Shown: positions 50,785-58,413 of the stretch, in pieces
Layout: every line of letters starts with the position of its first letter
How positions within the stretch are numbered: the stretch's first letter is position 1
NCBI RefSeq assembly: GCF_008014675.1
Contig: NZ_VOXD01000014.1
Coordinates: forward strand, 1-64,000
Direction of reading: 5' to 3'
From: Neolewinella aurantiaca
GTDB taxonomy: Bacteria > Bacteroidota > Bacteroidia > Chitinophagales > Saprospiraceae
Length of the DNA: 64,000 nt
Position numbers and translations under genes: made by a program
Notes under the pieces: generated by a model
What the model was told of the DNA's origin: nothing
Databases searched by the model: none
What the model saw: only the letters and a program-made list of their open reading frames with translations

Positions 50785-50822
50785 AAGCCCGGAACTCTTC
50801 ATCAGGAGTTTCGGGCTTTTTC
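50785..50822 (+). terminator. Rho-independent terminator after phhA
   Basis: AAGCCCGGAACTC (50785-50797) pairs with GAGTTTCGGGCTT (50806-50818) with one mismatch, followed by TTTTTC. Confidence 0.8.
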
Positions 50823-50854
50823 GTTGGTCCCGGGCGGGAAATAAGCAGGCAAAA

Positions 50855-50885
50855 TTTGCAGGAGTAAATCATAGCATTACCTTTA
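50855..50885 (+). promoter_or_regulatory. Promoter of the TetR-hydrolase operon
   Basis: TTTG (50855-50858), 19 nt, TACCTTTA (50878-50885), the Bacteroidota arrangement. The ATG at 50908 is 22 nt downstream. Confidence 0.65.
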
Positions 50886-50907
50886 CCAACCAACCAGTCG
50901 GTAAAAT

Positions 50908-51474
50908 ATGCCAACAATCAAGACTACACCCGAGGCCATCCTTCGATCTTCGTGGAGTTTATTCCACGAACGCGGATATAAAAACACTTCTCTGCAACAG
51001 CTGGCCGATGCTGCGGGCCTTGGCAAGGCTGGCCTGCTTCATCATTTTGGCAGCAAAGCGGGTTTGATGCACGCGGTAATCGAGTACGGGATTGAATGGT
51101 ACCGCACCCGCGTGCTGAGCATCGCACGGGGAGAAGGAACCATCGCTGAGCGGCTGACCGCCATACTGGAACGGCAGTTTCAACTCGTGCAGCTGAACGA
51201 CGGGGGTGGGTGCTTTTTTGCCAATATGATTCTGGAAACCGGAGATGGTGCCTTTGCTGAAGGGCTTGTGCATTTCTACAAAGAATGGAATACCACCGTT
51301 ACTACCCTGCTGGCCGAAAAATTTCCCGCTGAAGAAGCGAAAGAACGTGCTTACCGGATTTTTGTCGACTACGAAGGCAGCGTGATGCTGTTCAAACTCT
51401 ACAAAGACACCTCCCATCTAACCCGTTTCGTTTCCCGTACAATTGCCGGGCTCGAGACCCCTCTAAACTTCTAG
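50908..51474 (+). CDS. TetR/AcrR family transcriptional regulator
   Basis: Encodes 188 residues. The N-terminal helix-turn-helix is classic: ILRSSWSLFHERGYKNTSLQQLADAAGL-type sequence with GKAGLLHHFGSKAGLM at about 33-48. The ligand-binding half is helical. Its stop is followed four bases later by the hydrolase start, so both are in one operon. It probably represses its own operon; the inducer is unknown. Confidence 0.92.
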   Translation: MPTIKTTPEAILRSSWSLFHERGYKNTSLQQLADAAGLGKAGLLHHFGSKAGLMHAVIEYGIEWYRTRVLSIARGEGTIAERLTAILERQFQLVQLNDGGGCFFANMILETGDGAFAEGLVHFYKEWNTTVTTLLAEKFPAEEAKERAYRIFVDYEGSVMLFKLYKDTSHLTRFVSRTIAGLETPLNF

Positions 51475-51478
51475 CGAG

Positions 51479-52435
51479 ATGACTAGCAGACAACTTTTGT
51501 TCCGTACCGTTGGCGCGGGCATTAACGCCGTTTCTTACGTGAGCCCAAAAATTGCGGGTCGGCTGGCTTTTCATCTCTTCAGTAAGCCTCCGGCCCCCAA
51601 CATCCGCCCCAAGGAGCGGGCCTTTCTGGACACCGCCACCCGTTTAGACATCTCTTGGGAGGGGATGAATATCCCTGTCTACAGCTGGGGCCCGCCCGCC
51701 GGTAAAGTCGTGTTCTGCGCTTACGGATGGGGTTACAACGCCGGCCGCTGGCGGCACTACGTGCCGGCGCTTACCGAAGCCGGCTACCGGGTGATAGCCT
51801 TTGACCCTCCCGGCCACGGACTGGCGCCTTCCAGCAACACGGACTACCCTAAGATGGTCGAGATCGAAAGCACCATTCTGCGTCACATCGGCGGTTGCGA
51901 ACTGGTCCTTTGCCACTCTTTCGGTGGCGGCTGCCTCATCGAAGCGCTGGCGGGCTTACCTCCGGCACTTCACCCGAAACGTGCCGTAGTGATGGCTGTT
52001 TTCTCGGAAGTGAAATGGATTTTTCAGGTATTCACCATCAGCCTTGGGTTACGACCTATCATCTTTGAAGAGATGCAGCGCTATATTCAGAACCGGAGCG
52101 GGCGTAAGCTGGAGGAATTCGATGTAGCGCTGAACGCTCACCATTTATCCGACGTAAAAGCGCTGCTTATCCACGACCCGGAAGACAAGGTAACCGCCTT
52201 TCGTAACTCACAGCGCAATCACAGCCACTGGGTCAACAGTGCTCTCTACGCGCCCAGCGGTACGGGGCACCACCTTGGTACAGCCGGTGTTACCAGGGTC
52301 GTCCTTACTTTCCTGAAGGAAGGAACACTTCCCGAAAGCGCGCGCATCAACCACGGTGAATTGGAGCCCCTGCCCGCCATGATTACTGCAGAAGACCTGG
52401 CTTCGAGCGGCGGGGTAAGTGACTACTATACTTAA
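51479..52435 (+). CDS. Alpha/beta hydrolase
   Basis: Encodes 318 residues. The nucleophile elbow reads CHSFGGG (about 139-145), a GxSxG-type site in which the first Gly is replaced by Cys; the oxyanion region GWGYNAGRW and the acid in LLIHDPEDKVTAF and the His in GTGHHLG complete the triad. No signal peptide is obvious, so it is likely cytoplasmic or peripheral. Co-transcribed with the TetR regulator; the substrate (ester, lactone or similar) is not determinable. Confidence 0.87.
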   Translation: MTSRQLLFRTVGAGINAVSYVSPKIAGRLAFHLFSKPPAPNIRPKERAFLDTATRLDISWEGMNIPVYSWGPPAGKVVFCAYGWGYNAGRWRHYVPALTEAGYRVIAFDPPGHGLAPSSNTDYPKMVEIESTILRHIGGCELVLCHSFGGGCLIEALAGLPPALHPKRAVVMAVFSEVKWIFQVFTISLGLRPIIFEEMQRYIQNRSGRKLEEFDVALNAHHLSDVKALLIHDPEDKVTAFRNSQRNHSHWVNSALYAPSGTGHHLGTAGVTRVVLTFLKEGTLPESARINHGELEPLPAMITAEDLASSGGVSDYYT

Positions 52436-52510
52436 GAACCTGGTGAAGGATGAGGCGTTCTGGGGACTGCCGATTCATTCCTGCCAACGGTCTTCCGGCA
52501 GTCTACGTCT

Positions 52511-53011
52511 CTAATGATCACCGCGTAATTCCGGATAAAGAATTGCTGTATCGATAGTGTAAATTTCCCTACTCAGGTTCCCCGCAGCATCAAGTTGGTA
52601 AACCGTATCAAAACGATAAACAGGGCCCTTGATGTTATTTATAACGGGGGTAGTGTCGATATTAGAGGAGGGGTTCTCAGCCCGAGAATCCGCACCTTTT
52701 GAAAAGTGAATACTTTCGCCTTTGACTTCATTCGTCGCCTTTTCCACCTCATACTTCCTCAAGCCGAGCCCTATCCCTCCTAGCAAAAACAGGAACAGTA
52801 GACTATGGGGCCAGTACTTTAAAATCCTGCGGGTAGACGATTCGGGGAGTTTTGGTAGGTTCGGATCGACAATTGCTTCTACGGGTTCGTTTGCCTGAGT
52901 TTCAAGGAGGTGTTTCATTCCGGACCAGTCCTCGGCAGTAGGAATGCTTTGGTGTTCGGCAAGAGTTTCCCGCCACCGGTTTTCCCAGTCTGTATGTTTG
53001 GTGCTTTTCAT
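52511..53011 (-). CDS. Putative anti-sigma factor-like membrane protein
   Basis: Encodes 166 residues starting MKSTKHTDWENRW. A helical cytoplasmic region (about 1-65) precedes one transmembrane helix (SLLFLFLLGGIGLGL, about 70-85) and a polar periplasmic tail. The ATG overlaps the stop of the ECF sigma factor upstream (ATGA-type, four bases), the normal layout of sigma/anti-sigma pairs. No classical zinc-binding HxxxCxxC motif is present. Confidence 0.75.
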   Translation of the reverse strand: MKSTKHTDWENRWRETLAEHQSIPTAEDWSGMKHLLETQANEPVEAIVDPNLPKLPESSTRRILKYWPHSLLFLFLLGGIGLGLRKYEVEKATNEVKGESIHFSKGADSRAENPSSNIDTTPVINNIKGPVYRFDTVYQLDAAGNLSREIYTIDTAILYPELRGDH

Positions 53012-53556
53012 AACGGCGATTCGTTGATGGAGTTAACGACATGGTAGTGAGTGCGCAGTAGTTCCCGTGCTCTGGCAAGGCGCCAGCGGCTGGCGGCTAC
53101 GGTGATTTTTAGTTCGTGGGCAATTTCCGCGTGGGAAAGCCCATCAAATACGGAGAGGCTGAAGACGATTCGGAGGTAATCTGGTAAGGCGTGGAGTAAT
53201 TTGAGGATATCCTCGGCATTCAGGTTAGCGAGGGCTGAGCTCGGTACAGAGACTGGAGGCACAAAGCCTTCCGGCTGGAAGCGACGGTTTGCCCGGTCTT
53301 TGTCACGGATTACGTTAAGTGCCGTCCGCCGGATGACAGTAGCGAGCCAGGCTTCTGGTTTTCCGTCTTCCTGATACTCCCGCAACGACTGAAAGACCCG
53401 GAGCATCGCCTGGTTGAGGACAGCGACAGCTTCCGACCGATCGGCAAAATGCCGCTGCACGATGGGCAACAACTTCGGGAAATGCATACGATAAAAAGCC
53501 TCTTGGGCACGGTGATTACCTTTTATGCACGCGGAGATTAGTAGTTCGGTGGTCAT
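53008..53556 (-). CDS. ECF RNA polymerase sigma factor
   Basis: Encodes 182 residues. Region 2 is at about 20-85 (AQEAFYRMHFPKLLPIVQRH, AWLATVIRRTALNVIRD) and region 4 at about 115-170, with LPDYLRIVFSLSVFDGLSH and a helix-turn-helix AEIAHELKITVAASRWRL. The anti-sigma-like gene overlaps its end by four bases. The stress or signal sensed is unknown. This is the second sigma/membrane-partner pair within 4 kb. Confidence 0.92.
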   Translation of the reverse strand: MTTELLISACIKGNHRAQEAFYRMHFPKLLPIVQRHFADRSEAVAVLNQAMLRVFQSLREYQEDGKPEAWLATVIRRTALNVIRDKDRANRRFQPEGFVPPVSVPSSALANLNAEDILKLLHALPDYLRIVFSLSVFDGLSHAEIAHELKITVAASRWRLARARELLRTHYHVVNSINESPL

Positions 53557-53629
53557 GTGGTTTGGTCGTTCACTTCTATTAGCACCGTATTGGGACGGTG
53601 CGTTAGTGGACGAGGCGTTTTTTCACCAA

Positions 53630-53878
53630 ACTCGACAGGCGAACTTTTTCGCGTCGCAAGGATGCTGAGAATTCACTAGGGTTACGCTTTTACCTTAGAC
53701 ACAGTCGATACCATGGCGTATTGGCGAAAAAGAATTCGACTGGCGAGTTTACCTCCGCTCGCCAGTCGAATTCTTTTTTGTCGCTCTAGGGTAAAGAAAA
53801 CCTTCATCAGGGCAGATAACATCCGTCTGCAAGCAAAGACATCTCTAGTTGTCCAACAAAAGAGTTCGCCTGTCGAGT
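53630..53878. mobile_element. MITE-like nested inverted-repeat element
   Basis: A 249-nt non-coding segment bounded by perfect 16-bp terminal inverted repeats, ACTCGACAGGCGAACT at 53630-53645 and its complement at 53863-53878. Inside is a perfect 21-bp hairpin (53727-53747 with 53758-53778, 10-nt loop). The inner arm motif ATTCGACTGGCGAGTT matches the outer repeat in 12 of 16 positions and in the same orientation, so the element holds four related sites. No transposase and no clear target duplication are seen. The inner hairpin ends in T/A runs and could also terminate transcription. Confidence 0.55.
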
Positions 53879-53947
53879 GCGGAGAAATCATTGTCCTATA
53901 ACTTGACCGTGCAACGCTCCCCCTACCCAGCTCCCTCAACCTCCGCT

Positions 53948-53966
53948 GCACCTGCGTCCGCGCCCT
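53948..53966 (+). repeat. Dispersed GC 19-mer, copy 13
   Basis: TGCACCTGCGTCCGCGCCC, intergenic, about 70 nt past the MITE-like element and upstream of the Prc gene. Confidence 0.8.
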
Positions 53967-54222
53967 TAAAATGTCGTTAAAAACGCATCATCCCAAAAAT
54001 GCGGTAAACCCTTAGGTCCTGCCAAACCTTTACCTTACAAATGTAGTTCTCAGCCTACGATCCTTGCTTGCTTAGCCTTTGATGACAGCTTAAATTTGTC
54101 GATGGCATCAGGTACAGGATAATGCGCGGTTGTATTTCCACGTTAATGAACAGCGGTTCTTCCCTTCCGCCACCCAAAAAAAACCCCATACTGTCCTACT
54201 CCGGTATGGTAAACACAAGCTT

Positions 54223-56379
54223 ATGAAATCTCGCGGCACACTTCTTCTATCCGCTATTTTCGTTCTGGCTGCATTCGTTGCTGCCGTTCTGCCGGAAACC
54301 GCCCCACCCGGCGACAAAGAATCCGTAATCATCCAGACGATGATGCGTAACCTCGAGCGTTTCCACTACCAACCTATGGACATCGATGATGAGTTCAGTG
54401 AGCGTGCGTACGATTATTACCTCAACGACATCGACGGTGCCCGCCTTTTCTTCACCGCCGAAGACCTGGCCGCATTCGCTCCCAACAAACTCGCCATCGA
54501 TGATCAAATCGCCGCCGGCAGCTACGAGTTTTTCGATCTGGCTCAGGAACGCTGGATGGCTTCGCTCGACAAAACCGAAAAGTGGTACAAAGAAATCCTC
54601 GCCAAACCCTTTAACGTAGACAAAGGCGGCGAGATTAAAATGAGGGACGATGACTCCGGTTGGAGCAAAAACGATAAGGAACTCCGCCAGTACTGGGAGG
54701 ACTACATGAAGCGGGACATCATCAACCAAATCGTGAACAAGCAGGAAGAATACGAAACTGCTGTCGAGAACCGCGCGAAGATGACAGACGCCGAAAAGAC
54801 AACCGCTGACGAGGAGGACCCGCTTGTGGAGCAATCTGTTGCGGAACTGGAGCAGGAAGCCCGCGAAAAACTTCTCGAACGCTACGACGACTGGTTCGAG
54901 CGGATGCGTAAAGCTAAACTGAGCGCAAGGAGAAGCCAGTACCTCAACGCCCTCACGTCGATGTTCGATCCGCACACGACCTACTACCGGCCGAAGGACA
55001 AAGAGAGCTTCGATATTCGCTTCAGCGGCCGCCTCGAAGGCATCGGGGCAACACTCCAGAACAAAGATCAGTACACCAAAATCTCTACCCTGGTAGTAGG
55101 TGGCCCGGCCTGGAAAAGCAAAGAACTCGAAGTGGACGATCTCATCCTTTCCGTTCGTCAGAAAGGAGAAGAGGAAGCGATCGACATCAAAGACATGCTC
55201 GTTGAAGACGTTGTCGGGTTCATCCGCGGCAAGAAAGGGACGACTGTTTTCCTGAAAATCAAGAAGCCGGACGGAACCATCAAAGAAGTCAGTATTGTCC
55301 GCGACATCATCGTGATTGACGACAACTACGCCAAGTCGCTGATCATCGACGGCGTTGACGAAGACCAAAAAGTCGGGTACATCAACCTGCCCAGTTTCTA
55401 CGCTGATTTCCAGAACGAAGACGGACGCTTCTCGGCCAAAGACATCAAGGCTGAACTCATCAAGCTGAAAGACCGCGACGTTGACGGTGTGATCCTTGAC
55501 CTCCGCAACAACGGCGGTGGCTCACTGCGCGACGTAATCGACATGAGCGGCTTCTTCATCCCTGAAGGCCCGATCGTACAGGTTGCCGGCCGTGGCGGCC
55601 GCAAGGAAATCCTGGCCGACAAAGACCCCTCGGTTGTGTGGGACGGCCCGCTGATTGTCCTCGTAAACCAGTATTCCGCCTCCGCCAGTGAAATCCTCGC
55701 CGCGGCTCTGCAGGATTACAACCGGGCCGTAATCGTGGGTAGTACCCAAACCTTCGGTAAAGGCACCGTTCAGCGTTTCATCGATATGGACCGTACCATC
55801 CCCGGCCGTTCCGACATCAAGCCACTTGGCACCGTGAAACTGACGATGCAGAAATTCTACCGTGTCAACGGCGGAGCGACTCAGCTCCGCGGAGTTGTGC
55901 CGGACATCATCCTGCCCGACAGCCGCGCCCTGCTCGAAACCGGTGAGCGCCAGCAAACCGGCCCACTGCCATGGACAGAAATCGCAGCCGTAGAATACGA
56001 TCAGGACGTTTACAGGATTCCGTTTATGGAAACGCTCCGTGAACGCTCCGGCAACCGTGTGGCTCAGGACCCTGTGTTCCTGAAAATCCTTGAAAACGCT
56101 AAGCGTTTCAAGCGCCAGCGCGACCAGGACACTTACCCCCTCAACCTTCCCGCTTACTATAAGATGATCGACGCGAACAAAAAGGAAGCGAAGCAATTCG
56201 AAGACCTCTTTGAGAGCGACGTAAACTTCAATGTTACCAACATCGAGGTCGACCTTGAAGAGATCAAAGATGATGAGAGCAAGGTTGCCCGCAACGAAGA
56301 ATTCAAAAAAGGAGTTGCCAAGGATGTATACATTCATGAAGCACTCAACATCCTTAAGGACATGAGAGAGCTGGAATAG
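54223..56379 (+). CDS. prc: C-terminal processing peptidase (tail-specific protease, S41 family)
   Basis: Encodes 718 residues from the ATG at 54223 (MKSRGTLLLSAIF), chosen because it starts the signal peptide (about 1-26); a reading from 54130 lacks one. The N-terminal helical domain (about 30-250) is followed by a PDZ domain (about 255-345) and the S41 protease domain with the Ser/Lys dyad Ser487 in YSASASE and Lys513 in TFGKGTVQ, and a DUF3340-type C-terminal region. Prc degrades or trims periplasmic proteins with exposed C-termini. A strong terminator follows. Confidence 0.94.
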   Translation: MKSRGTLLLSAIFVLAAFVAAVLPETAPPGDKESVIIQTMMRNLERFHYQPMDIDDEFSERAYDYYLNDIDGARLFFTAEDLAAFAPNKLAIDDQIAAGSYEFFDLAQERWMASLDKTEKWYKEILAKPFNVDKGGEIKMRDDDSGWSKNDKELRQYWEDYMKRDIINQIVNKQEEYETAVENRAKMTDAEKTTADEEDPLVEQSVAELEQEAREKLLERYDDWFERMRKAKLSARRSQYLNALTSMFDPHTTYYRPKDKESFDIRFSGRLEGIGATLQNKDQYTKISTLVVGGPAWKSKELEVDDLILSVRQKGEEEAIDIKDMLVEDVVGFIRGKKGTTVFLKIKKPDGTIKEVSIVRDIIVIDDNYAKSLIIDGVDEDQKVGYINLPSFYADFQNEDGRFSAKDIKAELIKLKDRDVDGVILDLRNNGGGSLRDVIDMSGFFIPEGPIVQVAGRGGRKEILADKDPSVVWDGPLIVLVNQYSASASEILAAALQDYNRAVIVGSTQTFGKGTVQRFIDMDRTIPGRSDIKPLGTVKLTMQKFYRVNGGATQLRGVVPDIILPDSRALLETGERQQTGPLPWTEIAAVEYDQDVYRIPFMETLRERSGNRVAQDPVFLKILENAKRFKRQRDQDTYPLNLPAYYKMIDANKKEAKQFEDLFESDVNFNVTNIEVDLEEIKDDESKVARNEEFKKGVAKDVYIHEALNILKDMRELE

Positions 56380-56406
56380 GAACATCCGAACAATCCGGAC
56401 AAAATG

Positions 56407-56443
56407 AACGGGCTGTTGCACTACGTGCGGCAGCCCGTTTTTT
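56407..56443 (+). terminator. Rho-independent terminator of prc
   Basis: AACGGGCTG (56407-56415) pairs with CAGCCCGTT (56431-56439) and runs into six T residues. It overlaps the end of the convergent DinB gene. Confidence 0.85.
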
Positions 56444-57002
56444 ATTTGGCGGCCAGTGCTCTCTGCGCTTGTTCTATGTGTCGCCAGTTGTGGTAAATTA
56501 CTACCCGCAGAGTATCGCCCAGCCGCAGCCGGATGAGTTCCGTAAGGCTGGTTCCGGTTTTAGTGCGGGTCAGGTCTACCTTTTCTGCCAGCTTCAGTAA
56601 CTCAAGGGTTTCCTCCTGGCACCTAATGAAGCGGGGCAATTCGTCCTCTCCCACAGGGTGCGGGAAATTACCGGGGTTGGCACTTTTGGGTGTACTGATT
56701 TTCCTCATCTTTTCGCCGGGTTTCATCCCCGCTGCAAATTTGTTCCCCAACCACGAGGAGGTGAAGGTCGGTTGAGCACCTTTGTATTTTGAAGCCGCAA
56801 TTTGTTTCCTGATTTCGGGCAGGTAGTATGCGCTGTAAAAATTCAGATGGCCCAGGCATTCGAGCGCATTCCATGCGTCCGGGCGCGGCCGCAGGTGCAA
56901 TTTTTGGTTAGGATAAGCAAGGAATCCCTGAGCGATGCGGAGGTTTTTTTCGGTACGCTCCGTTAATGCTGCGAGGAGTTCTGTTGTGCTGCGGGCTTTC
57001 AT
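56442..57002 (-). CDS. DinB family metal-binding protein
   Basis: Encodes 186 residues of a four-helix bundle. Putative metal ligands are His in ECLGHLNFY (about 52) and two His in YHNWRHIEQAQRAL (about 170 and 174), the DinB/YfiT pattern. Such proteins include bacillithiol or other thiol transferases, but specificity here is unknown. The segment LHLRPRP near residue 35 is encoded by a perfect dispersed 19-mer copy and replaces a variable part of the family. Confidence 0.87.
   Translation of the reverse strand: MKARSTTELLAALTERTEKNLRIAQGFLAYPNQKLHLRPRPDAWNALECLGHLNFYSAYYLPEIRKQIAASKYKGAQPTFTSSWLGNKFAAGMKPGEKMRKISTPKSANPGNFPHPVGEDELPRFIRCQEETLELLKLAEKVDLTRTKTGTSLTELIRLRLGDTLRVVIYHNWRHIEQAQRALAAK
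56881..56899 (-). repeat. Dispersed GC 19-mer, copy 14 (inside the DinB gene)
   Basis: Perfect copy TGCACCTGCGGCCGCGCCC, sense to the gene and read as LHLRPRP. Confidence 0.85.
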
Positions 57003-57069
57003 GCGCTATTTTTGGGTTGACGCAAAGGTCGGTGACCATTTGTCCCTGAAACTTGATTTGACGCAAGAA

Positions 57070-57609
57070 TTATCTCGCCTTCAACCGGGACAGGGTTTCT
57101 GCCGTCATCCGCAAATAGTTGGCGATGTATTTGGCGGGTACTTCCTGAAACAACCGCGGGCTGCGTTCGGCTACCCGCCGGAAACGTTCGGCCGGGTCGT
57201 TGGTGAGCAGATCGATTTCGCGCTCCAGTTGCCCCACCACCATCCAGGAGAGAATCTGCTGCCAGATTTTATTCAGTTCCGGGTCATTAACGATGGCTGC
57301 ATTGTACTTCGATTTCCTGATTACACGGACGGTTGTTTTACGCAGTGCACTTGCATAAAGCATTGTGGGGCCGCCGGTAAAAAAGCTGTCCATCGCCACC
57401 AAAAAATCGCCCTGATAGGCAAAGCGGATAATTTGCTCGTCGTCGTTCACCAGTACGTAAGCGCGCAGTAGCCCGGAATCGACATAATAGACGTTATCGT
57501 CCCGGTCGCCGGCCAGGTGGAGGTGGTCGCCGCGTTTGAGTTCAATGGTTTTGTGCCAGAGGTCGTTTTCCTCAAAGTAAGTATGGAGCGTTGATATCGG
57601 GGAAGGCAT
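57070..57609 (-). CDS. Crp/Fnr family transcriptional regulator, short
   Basis: Encodes 179 residues. The cyclic-nucleotide-binding-like beta roll spans about 20-110 (LKRGDHLHLAGDRDDNVYYVDSG-type, GLLRAYVL, QGDFLVAMDSFF). The C-terminal helix-turn-helix is short (FQEVPAKYIANYLRMTAETLSRLKA), ending where family members typically stop, so this looks like the small Bacteroidota version rather than a truncation. The ligand is unknown. The residues that contact cAMP phosphate in Crp are not evident. Confidence 0.87.
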   Translation of the reverse strand: MPSPISTLHTYFEENDLWHKTIELKRGDHLHLAGDRDDNVYYVDSGLLRAYVLVNDDEQIIRFAYQGDFLVAMDSFFTGGPTMLYASALRKTTVRVIRKSKYNAAIVNDPELNKIWQQILSWMVVGQLEREIDLLTNDPAERFRRVAERSPRLFQEVPAKYIANYLRMTAETLSRLKAR

Positions 57610-57653
57610 TCAGAGGAGCTAAACATGATTATAAGCCGAATATACGCAGGCGG

Positions 57654-58106
57654 TCAGCTGCTTCCGCAAAGCTCCAGCAATCTTCGGTAAAGACCGTCAG
57701 GCTTGCTGGCATGCCGGGTCATTTCGCCTTCAGCGTTGCGCAGCAGGAAAGAGCCTAAGCACATACCAGTATGATCGTTGCCGATCCGGTCCGCAACGGC
57801 AAAAATGATCCACTCCTCACCGGTCTCGATCCCAAGTCCGCAGGAGCTGTTACGATAGTCCTCGTAAAACCACCCGACGGGATCACCTCCGAAGTGATCC
57901 TGCATTTGGTAAGTTATTACCGTTTTATTCTCCCAGGCATCCTTACCCTCCCAGGGGCCTGCCGGCTCAAACCTTCCCGTAATCAGGACACGCGCGGTGA
58001 AACTGAAGTATTCCAGAAGCGGCTTATCCATGCGCAACGGAGCGCAGTCACAGGCTGACACTGTCGAGAGCATAAAGAGAAAAAACAGTGTCGGGCAAGA
58101 GCGCAT
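57654..58106 (-). CDS. Small Cys-rich secreted protein, possibly NTR/TIMP-like
   Basis: Encodes 150 residues from the ATG at 58106 (MRSCPTLFFLFML). The signal ends near TVSAC, with DCAPL next, giving a Cys-x-Cys at the mature N-terminus as in netrin/TIMP-like (NTR) domains. The rest has further Cys and strand-rich phrases (ARVLITGRFEP, TVITYQMQDHFGG, SCGLGIETGEEWIIFAV). An NTR-like fold is inferred only. It may be a lipoprotein through the first Cys. Confidence 0.6.
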   Translation of the reverse strand: MRSCPTLFFLFMLSTVSACDCAPLRMDKPLLEYFSFTARVLITGRFEPAGPWEGKDAWENKTVITYQMQDHFGGDPVGWFYEDYRNSSCGLGIETGEEWIIFAVADRIGNDHTGMCLGSFLLRNAEGEMTRHASKPDGLYRRLLELCGSS

Positions 58107-58220
58107 AACTGCAAGATGCCTGATCACCTGAAACTGGCGGGGGGCGCAGGGCTAACGCATAGAATTCGATTTTAAGCTTTTAGCTTGAGATCATAGTCAC
58201 CACCTAACAGCTTGCAACCC

Positions 58221-58295
58221 AAAACGCTTAGCGTTTTCAGAAGCCCATCCCCCGTGGGACCGCCGAAGGCAGCAGCGAAGCTCACGGGTTGGGCT
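58221..58295. repeat. Palindromes in the 307-nt intergenic stretch before the giant surface protein
   Basis: AAAACGCTTAGCGTTTT (58221-58237) is followed by an imperfect inverted repeat, AGCCCATCCCCCGTG (58242-58256) with CACGGGTTGGGCT (58283-58295). No gene is seen in 58107-58413; these elements look REP-like or structured. Confidence 0.55.
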
Positions 58296-58413
58296 GGGGG
58301 TCCAACACGGCTTAACTAGCCTATGCATTAGACCCGGCGGAGGGCGGGGAAAGTTTTCAGGTACTTATGGAATCCTTCCTTGCCCGTCGTCCCTAGGAAA
58401 AAACCAACGGACT

